Assembly: GCF_964199755.1 (NCBI RefSeq)
Contig: NC_133906.1
Coordinates: 18,449,378-18,513,377, forward strand
Direction of reading: 5' to 3'
Length of the DNA: 64,000 nucleotides
DNA from: Larus michahellis
Taxonomy: Eukaryota; Chordata; Aves; Charadriiformes; Laridae
In this document: in pieces, positions 47,137-58,000 of the stretch
How the letters are laid out: each line of letters opens with the position of its first letter
Numbering within the stretch: the first letter of the stretch is position 1
Made by a program: the position numbers and the translations under genes
Notes under the pieces: generated by a model
Told to the model about the DNA's origin: nothing
What the model saw: the letters and a program-made list of their open reading frames with translations, nothing else
The model's database searches: none

Positions 47137-50100
47137 ATGCCAAGCTGGGACTCCCTGCTCTCTGTTTTGAAGACGCTTTCCCGCAGAAAGCGAGTCCCAG
47201 CCGGCTCGGAGAGCTCCAGCCTTCGCCGCTGTCTCTCCACCGTGGACCTGGTCGCCTTGGGAGTGGGCAGCACGCTGGGGGCTGGTGTCTACGTCCTGGC
47301 AGGGGAAGTGGCTAAGAGCAGCTCTGGCCCGAGCATCGTCCTTTCTTTCCTGATTGCGGCCATGGTGTCTGCTCTGGCAGGGCTGTGCTATGCCGAATTT
47401 GGGGCCCGTGTGCCCCTGGCTGGGTCCGCCTATCTCTACAGCTATGTGACGGTGGGCGAGCTGTGGGCGTTCATCGCTGGGTGGAATCTGCTGCTGTCCT
47501 ATGTCATTGGTATAAGGCCCTTCTGATCCCTCCTTGCTTTGCTGGGTGTCATTCCCAGACCCTGCAGGGTCACCAGTGCTGCCCCAGCTGCCACCTCTCC
47601 CCAGGTACTGCCAGCGTTGCCCGGGCCTGGAGCGCTACCTTTGACCAGCTCCTCGACAAGAAGATGGGGAGGTTTTTGGGTGCTTACACAGCCATGAGCT
47701 CTGTGGGGCTGGCGGAGCACCCAGATGCCTTTGCCGCTGGGCTGGTGGTCCTGCTGGCAGGTAGGATGCCTCCCCCTGTGCCACCCTCCATCAGGTAGGA
47801 TGAGGTCCTCACCCCACCATGGGCTCTTCAGGATGGTGCTAACCCCCTCTGAGGCTTTGCCATTGCCCTGAGCAAAGAATGGGGAATACAAGAGAAACCT
47901 GCAGATGTTCCTGACTCTACCACTGTCCCCTGTTTTCCACCATCCCCAGTAATGTCTACCCTGGGCCTGGTGTCATCCAGGAGGCTTGGCCAGTTTTTCC
48001 TCTTTTCAACCCCAGGGCTTCTTTCCTTTGGAGTGAAGGAGTCCACCACGGTCAACAAAGCTTTCACAGCTCTCAATGTGCTTGTCCTGCTCTTCGTGAC
48101 AGTGAGCGGCTTCATCAAAGGCGACCTGAGCAACTGGAAGCTCAGGGAGGATGATCTGCCACGGGCAGCTGCCCACGAGGCTGGGTACGAGGGGCTCCTC
48201 TCTCTCCCCGTGCTGCGTTCATGGGGATGGAAATGGCTGGGTCAACCTAATGCTTTACCCCAGGAAATCCTGCTTTCCCCCATTTCTCCCTGCCCTGTTG
48301 GCATCGAAGAGCCAAAGTCCTAAGCCCCGCTGGCCTGATGCTGGAGGTGTGCGTGCGTGAGTGGGTGGGGTGGGCTGTTCAGCCTGTCCCCATCCTGGGA
48401 CCCCATTGCGCAGACCCCTCTGCTCTGCCTGACTCTTCCTCCTCCTCCCAGGAACCAGTCTGTGGCCAACAACATGACCAGTGCCTTTGGGGTGGGAGGC
48501 TTCATGCCCTATGGTTTCACTGGGACCTTGGCTGGGGCTTCTGCCTGTTTCTATGCCTTTGTTGGGTTTGACTGCATCGCTACCACGGGTAAGTGAGGTG
48601 GGGAGAGATGCCAGTGGGACCCTTCCCTGCAGGTGGGGGGACCATGGCAGGGGTTCTCTCCGCAGCCCTGGGAGCTGGTGTGGGGGTGGGCTGGGAATGG
48701 GCGCGTTGCCGGCAGTCACTCTCTCCTGCCCTCTGTGCTCAGAGGAGGAACTGTGAGGGTTCATGTGGCACGACTGGGCTAATCCCAAAGCAGAGACAGT
48801 CCCCATCCCCATAACCCTGGAGCCCAGGAGGTCTAGTGGTCCTTGCTAGAAGACCTCTGTGTCCCCTCTCATGGGGAGATACGGGATATGCTCTCCAGCC
48901 TGATCTGGGCCCTTAGCATGCCATGCGCATTGAATGACCGTCTGTTTTTACAGCTGAGCTTGTCTCCCCCAGGGGAAGAAGTGAGGGACCCGCAGAGGTC
49001 CATCCCCATGGGCATCATCCTCTCCCTCCTCATCTGCTTCCTGGCGTACTTCGGGGTGTCTGCTGCCCTCACCCTGATGATGCCCTACTACCTCCTAGAC
49101 ACCATGAGCCCGCTCCCAGTGGCTTTTGAATACGTTGGCTGGAGCAGTGCAAAGCATGCTGTGGCTGTGGGGTCGCTGTGTGCCCTGACGACCAGGTGAG
49201 GGGAGCGAGTGCTCTGATGGCAGCTCTGGAGCTAGAACCCATCCAGGAGCGATCCCCAACCCCTTCCTTCTGACTGCCCTGCTTGGCCAAAATCCCTCAG
49301 CCTTCCCTCACAAACCCTCTTGCTCCCAGCCTGACCCCTCCTGATCACAGAGAGCAACCAAACACCTTGATGTGCTGGTTTTAGCCCAAATTGGAGGAAG
49401 TGGTTGGGTATTTGGTGACACCGTGACCGCAGGAGCAGGCTGGTGTGCACAGGGCTCCTGGTGACCTGCGGACATTGCTTCCCCAATACTGTCCCTTGTC
49501 TGATGGTGAGGGAGGTGCTGGCCGTGTCAGCATGGTTTTCAGAAGGTCATGGACCGTACGGATGAACAGGAACTCCCTTGGCACCCAAGGAGGAGCAAAA
49601 GGCAGGATGGGCACCTCCTGGATGCCTGCCCTCTTCTCCCCCATTTCCTCCCCTCTCTGCAGCCTCCTGGGCTCCATGTTCCCCATGCCACGGATCCTGT
49701 ACGCTATGGCTCGAGATGGGCTCCTCTTCAAACCTCTGGCTAAAGTTAGTCGCCGTCAGTGCCCGGTGGTGGCAACGCTGGTGTCTGGAATAGTGGCAGG
49801 TGGGTGAGCGATTGAGTTACCCCTTAACCTTGAGCAGGGTTTGGTGGATGTCCTCTTTCAGCAGGACAACACAGACCTCCTAGCTTGCCAGTAGCTGTTT
49901 GAGCAGTATCTCCTTGCCCAGAGGGAGATCTCCTCACTATTGGGAGAGAGATCATTTGGCCTTGATGCTGTCCCGGACACCAGTTCAAGCCTCTCCGAGC
50001 TGCCAGGGAGGAGGTGGCAGGATGCTTTGCACCAGTGACCGAAGCACCACCAGGTCATCGAGTGCTTGAGTCCTGCTGCAGTGGGTGTCAGGGGGACCCA

Positions 50101-52525
50101 GGGGGGCAGAGGGAGAGCACGGCTGCGATGGGCACAGCAGCAGTCTTGCCAGCTCTGCTGGGAGGCTGAAAGGGCTTCTCGTCCCCGGCAGCTCTCCTGG
50201 CTCTCCTTTTCGACCTGAAAGCCCTGGTTGACATGATGTCCATCGGCACGCTGCTGGGCTACTCGCTGGTGGCTGGCTGTGTGCTGCTGCTGAGGTGAGG
50301 CTGCTGGGGACAGGGGATGGGGCTCGGCCAACTTCTGGTGTTGGTCATGGCCGGGGCGAGGCACTGGCCTTGGTGCACTGCAGGTGCACTTTCCATGTGT
50401 CTTAATATCCACTATCTGCTCCTCAGGTATCAACCTGAACCCAGTGCTCAGGACGCTCCTGTGGGAAAGGTCCCAGCAGTGCAGCTCTGGTGGGACCATC
50501 TTGTCCAGCCACCCCTGCGTCCCACCCCACGTTCCTCCACCACGGTGGCCTGGGCTCTGACAGCTGTAGGTATGCCTGGGAGCGATGGGTGGGCTTTATG
50601 AGGAGCTGGCGTGGGGGACACGGGGGACATCGCAGCATGGGCTGGCAGGTTCCTGCTTGCTGGAAACCAGCCGTCAGTGGGATGCAGGCAGGGCCTGCCT
50701 GGCTCCCTCCTGCCCTCTCCTGACTGCCACACAGCTGACTGCCCCACTGGGACCTTGGGAAACCTCCTGCTCCCTCTGCTTCCCAGGCTGGCTCGGGAGA
50801 AAAGCTAAACCCACCATGATCACAGAATGGTTTGGGTTGGAAGGGACCTTAAAGATCATCTATTTCCAACCCCCCTGCCATGACACCTCCCACCAGCCCA
50901 GGCTGCTCAAAGCCTCATCCAGCCTGGCCTTGGAACACCTCCAGGGATGGGGCAGGCACAGCTTCTCTGGGCAACCTCTTCCAGTGCCTCACCTCCCTCA
51001 CAGTAAAGAATTTCCTCCTGCTATCCAATCTAAATCTACCCTGCTCCCTGCTCCGTGTCCTATCATTACACTCCCAACCCTCATGAGCCACCCAACCCTG
51101 TCTCCTGGCTTTCTTCTGTCCCTCCTGCCATGGCAGGGTGGATGGATGGATGCTGCACCCCAGGAGAGGGATGGGTTCATCCCAGGGAAGCGTTGCCCTG
51201 ATGTGCTGCTGTGGTCCCTCTGCAGCCGCCCTGGTCTGTGCCCTGAGCTGGGGGAGCACCACCGGGCTGCCCTGCCTCCGGGCTGGGGGCGCCTGGTGCA
51301 TTGCTGTGCTGGCTCTGCCTCTCCTGGGGATCCTGGTGGCAGCTCTGCTCATCTGGAGGCAGCCGCAGAGCCGGGAGAGAGCATCCTTCATGGTGAGCAC
51401 ACGGCCTGGCTCTCGGGGACCGTCCCCAGGGAGAAGGACCTTGGGGATGGAGAGGAGGCAAGTGCTGCAGCCCCATGGGGAAAGGGGCTGCTATGTTGCA
51501 TTGGGGGGTGTTCCCTCTGCTTCAGCTCAGGCAAACCTTTGCTGCACCCCTGTTGAACATAGCGCTGTTGGAGGCATTGGGTGGCTTAAGGCGTTTTCTG
51601 TAGGGACTGTGAGGGCTGCCTGGTTCTTCCCCCCACATCTCACAGGCCAAAGGGGCACCTCCTGCAGACCCAACTGAGCCCAGTGCCCACTGCATGAAAC
51701 AGAGCCGCTCTTCAGTAAAAAGAAACCCAGTTCTGCCACCTTGGACTGGTTTTGCTAGTGGTTTACTGCCTCCCCCTTAAATCCTGCAGGACCTCCTGCC
51801 CTGGTGCAGAACCTGTCAACCAAACCACCCTCCACAAGCATCCCTCTCCAGCACAGGCTGTGGTTCCAGCTCAGGTCTCTGAGCCTCACAGCCCGATGGC
51901 TGGGCAGCAAAGAGTCCAAGCAGGCTGTAAAACTCCTGCCCGTGAGGCAGCCAGTGCCTCTGGGCAAAGGCATGATCCCATTACCTTGTGCTTGGTCCCT
52001 GCAGGTTCCCTGCCTGCCCTTCTTGCCGCTCCTCAGCATCACCATCAACAGCATCCTGATGGCCCGGCTCAGCGCAGCTGCGTGGCTGCGGTACCTGCTC
52101 TGGATGGCCACCGGTAAGCCCGGCCACCCTTGAGGTCCCAGAGCTGGCATCAACCTCTTTGGGTGAAGCATAGGTGGTTCGAGAGCCTGCAGCATGAATG
52201 CTGGCTGCAGAGCGGTGGCGGGCGGATGGAGGAGATGCTGAACTTTAATGCCAAAGGGTGGCAGGAGCACGCCATCCTCTGATGCGTGGCCCCAAAGGAG
52301 TGGGAACTTTGTGGCTGGGAGGGAAGAGAGAGGACACCCCTCAGCCCCAATCTCTTCTGCCCATTCCCAGGTTTCCTCATTTACTTTGGCTACGGGATCC
52401 GGCACAGTGCTGAGAGCCGCCGGCCTGAAGAAGCAGCGCCCTGGGAGCCACCGGGCAGCACGGGCAGGGAGGTGGCCCTGGAGCCCTGCGGGACGGCACA
52501 GTGCCCACCTGCTGCGGGGCAATAA
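47137..52525 (+). CDS. Cationic amino acid transporter, SLC7A1/2/3 (CAT) family, 11 coding exons
   Basis: Multi-pass plasma-membrane carrier expected to move arginine, lysine and ornithine. Exons: 47137-47509, 47605-47760, 48016-48184, 48452-48588, 48973-49195, 49663-49799, 50192-50294, 50427-50569, 51226-51392, 52005-52113, 52371-52525, all GT-AG; the frame closes at 623 aa, the CAT norm. The N-terminal half is almost CAT consensus: [28 protein letters not shown], and [10 protein letters not shown], whose Glu87 matches the Glu essential in CAT-1. Further marks: [79 protein letters not shown] and NMT (Asn234, Asn240) sit in the glycosylated third outer loop. The acceptor ends right before the ATG, so the 5' UTR is on an upstream exon. 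The divergent cytosolic tail (after residue ~590) has no match I know. Which CAT it is (orthologue or extra paralogue) cannot be settled by eye. Confidence 0.95.
50818..51112 (-). mobile_element. CR1 LINE 3' fragment in transporter intron
   Basis: Starts with inverted CR1 tail (ATCACAGAATGGTTTGGGTT, GGAAGGGACCTTAAAGATCATC), then CAGCCCAGGCTGCTCAAAGC and TTTCCTCCTGCTATCCAATC. About 295 nt, antisense to the transporter, in the intron between exons ending 50569 and starting 51226. Confidence 0.93.
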
Positions 52526-52526
52526 A
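52521..52526 (+). terminator. Poly(A) signal overlapping the transporter stop codon
   Basis: AATAAA at 52521-52526 contains the TAA stop (52523-52525). If it is used, the 3' UTR is only about 10-30 nt. No other AATAAA is seen in the next few hundred bases on the plus strand. Confidence 0.6.
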
Positions 52527-53026
52527 GGAGACAGGCTGGTCCCCGAGCGCCTGGCTCCCTCCTCCCTGTGCCCGAGGGCAAAGGGGCCCCATGGGCTGAA
52601 GGTCCCATCCTCCGGAGGGGCACAGCCCTGACACGAGCCCCAGGAGTGGTTTTCTCCTGGGTCTGGTGAATCTCCCTGAGCAACCTCACTCCTAATGGCA
52701 AACCCCTGCTGGAGGAGCTTTGTTTGGAGAGGATAAAGCAGACAAGTGGCTTTGCTGTCGTTAGTGGGTTGTGGTGCTGGTTTGGCTTTTTTTTTTTTTC
52801 GCCTTCAAAACCTCTCCCTGCAGCTCCCCAACTTCCCCCTGTCCCTTTGCCCGCTCTGTCCCTCAGCTGCTCCTGGCGGAGCAGAGTGGGGGCTTCTCAC
52901 GCTGCCTCGGCACCCTGAGGTGGGCAGGGCTCATCTGCCTTGTCCCCCTGTGACCCCCAAGGCACTGCCTGTGCCAGGCTTTTTCCTCCTTACTGTGGGC
53001 AAGTCGTTGTTTTTTTTCTGGACTCA

Positions 53027-53032
53027 TTTATT
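53027..53032 (-). terminator. CCDC69: Candidate CCDC69 poly(A) signal
   Basis: AATAAA on the minus strand, about 1.98 kb after the CCDC69 stop; the only full hexamer I saw on this strand before the transporter 3' end. Confidence 0.45.
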
Positions 53033-53794
53033 CCTCCTCCTCGGTTCCCAGCCCTCCTCCTCTGTCCAAGGGCTGGGCACATTCCTCCAGGTCCCACGCA
53101 GGATCTGCCTTTGTGGGGAGGGGGTGTGTGGGATGCAGTGCCAGGTGCCCAGAACGGGATGCCCGACCCTGCCAGCCTCATCTCCCTTTGCCCAGCCATC
53201 CTGTTCCCTTCAACTACGGCTAGACAGGAGTTACTGGGGTAGAAACCTGCCCTGTGATCCCTGCTTTGCTGCTACAGCACTTGGCATGTCGTCGTCCCCC
53301 CACTCCCCACATCCCTGAGGTTGCTGTGCAAAGCCGGAGGCTGCCCTATCAGCCCTTCCCAGAGCCGTGGGGATGCATGGAGCAGTGGGTGCTCTGGGAG
53401 GACACTGGTCTGACCCATTGGGCACCCCATGGAGGTGCTTGGGTGGGAGCTGGACCCTGCCTCTCTGTTGCCTTCCTGGCCACCTCGTTCAGCCGATGTT
53501 TTCCCGACAAGGATCAGCACAAAGGACGGAAGCGGCTGCTGCGGTGGCCCTGCCTGTGCTGGGAGCCCATTGAAATGAGTGAAACGAGGGAAGGAGCAGG
53601 AAAAGGGGGACGGGCAGCGGAGCTCCCTTGTTGTGGCTTTGTGGTGCCTGCTCCCACCCCTCCGCGTCCTCCCTCTGCCCTAGGTGTGGAGCGTGTGGCC
53701 CTGCTGTGAGATGTCCCTCAAACCACTGACAAGGAATTCTTGAGGCTGCTGCTCCTTACAGGCTTGTAATTGTTACAGCCAGTTGGCCTGGTGC

Positions 53795-53820
53795 GCGCAC
53801 ACACACACACATACATACAC
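53795..53820. repeat. CA-rich microsatellite
   Basis: Alternating GCGCGCACACACACACAC followed by ATACATACAC. Potential Z-DNA tract; likely length-polymorphic. Confidence 0.85.
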
Positions 53821-55004
53821 ACCCCGGCTAACAGCCCTGGGGAGGGGACAGGCCAGTGCCAGCCCCCGGGGCAGTGACTGTCCCACCACACTCGTGCACC
53901 CAGTGGAAAGTGCTTGTGTGCATCCAGCCCTGACCCGCAGCCGTGTTGGCAGCATCTTCCCCCGGGGGGATGTGCTGGCTGGGAGCAGGGAGGGATGTGA
54001 CCTGCTGGCAGCCCGCTCCCCCTTGGGGGGGATGCTCTGCTCCCCGAACGTGCACCTCCGGGCATGCAGCCTCTGCCCGGCTTTGGGGGAGAGGATGGAG
54101 CTGCTGGTGCCGCTGATGGGCAGCGGGGACGAGGAGGGCTTGGTGTCCATGTGGCAGTGAGCAGGGGCACGCCTGGGCTGCAGGAGCAATCCCTGGGAGC
54201 CGTTTGCTGAAGATGGAGGAGACGATGGGGAGAGGAGGGCATTGGGTGGGAGCCCTGCCTGGCGCCCCCTCCCCAGAGAGCAAAGGCAGGTCCTGGGCAG
54301 GGGAAGCCCTGCTTTCCCTTGAAATGGCAGGAGTCGGTGGCATCCGCTCAGAGCAGCCTAAGGAGGAGGGCGAGCCCCAAAATGGGACAGGCTGACGTGA
54401 TCATTGGCAGGGGCAGCGCCAGAGGTGGTGGATTTACCCGTCTGCGCCCGTCCCTCCTGCCCTGTGAAAGCCTCCGTGGCTTAGCCCTGGCCTTGGCCAT
54501 GCACTTCCTAGGGATGCTCCCCAGGGAGCAAGGTACCTTAACACCACCGTGTCCCCAGCGCCCTCCTCATCCCCCCGGTGCTTGTCCTTGTGACCACCTT
54601 GTGTTCCTGGCCTCTATGCCCCTGGGCAGCACCGATGCTGCTTATGCTCAGAGCCAAGCGCTGGGTGGGATCCAGCCCAATGCATGTCTGTGTGTCCTGG
54701 CCAACCCCTTTTACCCCCAAAACACCCCCAAAGGCCTCTCAGGAGAGGAAGGGGTGCAGGGATGGCATGGGCGTGGGGGTGGCTAGGGTTCCCCTGCAGC
54801 CCCACATGGGCTAGGGAAAGGCAGGCGCAAGTGTCCTGTGAAATGCTCCATCGCCCCGGTTGGACGGGGCCACCCCAAGGGCTCGGCCACCCCATGGGCC
54901 TGTCCCAGCAGCGGGGGCACTCGTGAGAGCAGCCCTGGGCTCATGCACCCAGAGGAAAGCCCCGACAGCCCCCCCGGCAGCGCGCGGTGCCGGTCGGCGA
55001 CGTG

Positions 55005-58000
55005 CTACGTGGCGATGAGGGACACCTCGCCGGCAGCGATGGGGAAGGGGGACCCGTCCCCCCCATTAAGCACCCGGTAGAGCAGCTCCTCCTTCTCGCG
55101 GCGAGCCTGGTCCCGCAGCTGCGACTCCTTCTCCAGCGCCCCGCGGGCGGCCAGGAGCTCCTCTGAGAGCTGCCTGCAGGAAAACGGCACACGCTGCTGG
55201 AGCCACCGGGCAAAGCGCCCGCCAGCCCCCTCCGCTCCCCAGAAGGCACCCGGTGCTGTGACGTATCTCCCCCACCGCTGCCACCTCTCGCCCCATCGGA
55301 GATGCCACCCGTGAGACCAGCCACCCAGACCACCCACTTACCTCGCCATGACCAAGTGGTTCTGGGTGCGAACTTGCAGGTCCTCGTTCTCCTGCTGGAG
55401 AGTCTTCACCTTCTCTTCCAGCAGTAGGTTCTTCTCCGCCTGGAAGCCGGGGGGGGCGAGGGTGAGGAGGGAGCCAGAAAGTGCCTCTGAACCCCCCCCA
55501 CCCCATCTTGGGGGGAATGCTGGCTTGGTCGGAGCATGGTGGCATTGCACTCATGTCCCCTCCCCACTCCGAGAGGAACCAGGCTCCATCCACCTCCGCT
55601 TCAGCTGCAATTCTGGACAGGATTCAGGTGGGAAGAAGAGACGGGATGAAGAAAGCCCACCTGCAACCCCTCCCTTTCAACCCACCACGGTCTCCAGGTT
55701 CAGCAGCTTCTTGTCCAGGCCGTGGATGTGCTCGTTCTTCATCTCGATGACAAAGTGCAGGCTCTCCAGCTCCTGCTCCCAGAAGGGGCTGGGGCTCCCA
55801 TGCTCCTGCGGGACACAGGGGGTATGGCAGCTGCAGTGGGGTGGGCACTTGCGGCATCTGCCATGGTTCACCCCCCCACACATGAGCCCAGCGGGCCAGT
55901 GCTGCCGGCTGGGGCCCTTCATGGGCCAGGATGGGATTGTACCCACAAGGCACCACGTTTCACCCATCACTTGTGTTCAAGAGACCCCAGCAGCATGTGC
56001 ACCTCACAGGGATGGGGCTTTCCTCCCCCCTTCAGCTGTCCTGTGCCCTCCCCCGGCTCCAGCCACCCTCCCAGGGTCCATCAGAGAAGCACCCCTGGCT
56101 TTGGGCCAGCACCCCGGGTTCCCCTCCCTGACACCCTTCTGCAGAGGCCACGGGTCCCTGTACCTGGATGTGCTTCTTGTAGTCTGTGCTCAAGAGCGAC
56201 TCCTCCACCCGCTTCATCCTCTCCTGGAAGGACTTCAGCTGGGAATTCAGTGCCTGGATCGTGTCCTAGGGCAGACGAGGAAGAAGCAGCATGGGAGGTG
56301 TCCAGGATTTCTTCCCGAGCAGGGGCACTGCTGGGCTATGGCACCCCGATAACCCCAGGTCTGGAGGAGCCTGCATGGTCCCCGGGCACACCAGAGACCG
56401 AGGTGGCCGCTGAGGAGCTCAGGGCACCATGGCGGAGCCAGCAGATGGTCCTCTAGCCCTCCACCAGCATCCTTTCCCAGGGATTTCTCCACGGGTACCT
56501 GTAAGGCCGCCTGGGACCTGTGGTGGGACTCTGCCAGCAGCAGCTTCTCCTGCTCATGCGCTCTCTGGAGCTCTGCATGGGGGACAAGAGCTGAGCGTCA
56601 CCAGCGCGGGGACACCAGGGCACAGAGCCCCACCTGAGCCCCACGGTGCCATGGAGCAGGGGGGCAGCATCCCCATGACCCCGCATGAAGCTGGAGGGAC
56701 ACTGGCAGTGGGGGGGTAGCGGGCAGGGGGGCTTCGGGGAGCCCTGCTGTCCCGGCACGCACCTTGCAGGGTCTCCATGTGCTCTCTCCTCAGGGCATCA
56801 AACTGCTCCTCCAGCTCCAGGTCTTTTCCCTTTTCCACCTGGGAAGCAAGGAGGTGACAAACCCTACCTGTCCCAGCATAAAGAGATGCTTTGGCCCTCC
56901 CAGACCCTCCGTGACTCATTGCCAGACCCATACCGTTCCGGGCTTCCTAACCCCTTCCCAACACCTTCCTCCTCCCAAAAACGGGAGAGCCCAGCCCAGC
57001 GTGTGCCAGGTCCATGATGGCTGCCTGGAAAGTCCTGCCTGGCTACTGTCCTGCAGCAGCACCTGCCTTTTCGACCGACCTGGATGTTAACGTCCTGGGC
57101 GATTCTGGCAGTCCCTGCCCAGCTGGCATCCCGCAGCCGCTCCTCCTCCTCCTCCTCCTCCTCCTCCTGACCTTGGAGGACTCTCGCGCTCTCCGTCCGC
57201 TCCTCTCGCAGAGCTGCCTTCTCCTTCCCATCCTCGGGCAACAGGGTGGCATTGGCTGCAACGCAAATGTGTCTGAAATGGGGCCGGCCGTGTCCTGCTA
57301 ACCGGGCTGCTCGGATGTCCTGGGCAGCCGACCTGCCAGCGCGGTGGCCTAGGTTCAGCCCCTGTCCTCTTCCTGCTGGACAAATATCTTCCCCCCATCT
57401 CACTGGTGCAAATTAGCACTAATTGGGATGGCGCTGGCAGGCTCAGGGAGGACACTTTAGCTTGGAGAAGAGGAGGCTGAGGGGAGACCCCATCCCCCTC
57501 TACAACTACCTGAAAGGAGGGTGTAGAGAGGTGGGGGTTGGACTCTTCTCCCTGGTGAATAATGACAGGACCAGAGGAAATGGCGTGAAGTTGCGGCAGG
57601 GGAGGTTTAGAGTAGATATTAGGAGGAATTACTTTACTGGAAGAGTGGTCAGGCACTGGAACAGCCTGCCCAGGGAGGGGGTTGAGTCACCAGCCCTAGA
57701 GGTGTTTAAGAAACGTCTAGATGTGGCACTTCAGGGCATGCTCTAGTGGCAGAGATTGTAGGGTGTTGGGTGGTTTTTTGGTTTGGTTTTTCTTTTTTTT
57801 GTGTGTGTGTGTGTATGGTTGGACTCGGTGATCTCAAAGGTCCTTTCCAACCATGAAGATTCTATGATTCTATGACACGGCTCATTAGGCCTCCTGCCCT
57901 GGGGACGACCTGTCTGACTGAGAGGATGGGATGCCATCGAGGACATCGTCTCTGGGATGCCATCGTCTCTGGGATGCCTGCACCAGCGCCATGTGGAGGC

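Larger units (their letters stand above)
52540..55004 (-). other. Spacer between transporter and CCDC69 stop, largely CCDC69 3' UTR
   Basis: No gene recognised. A minus-strand AATAAA at 53032-53027 would give CCDC69 a 3' UTR of about 2 kb and leave about 0.5 kb between the two convergent genes. Contains a CA/TA-type repeat at 53795-53820. Confidence 0.45.
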
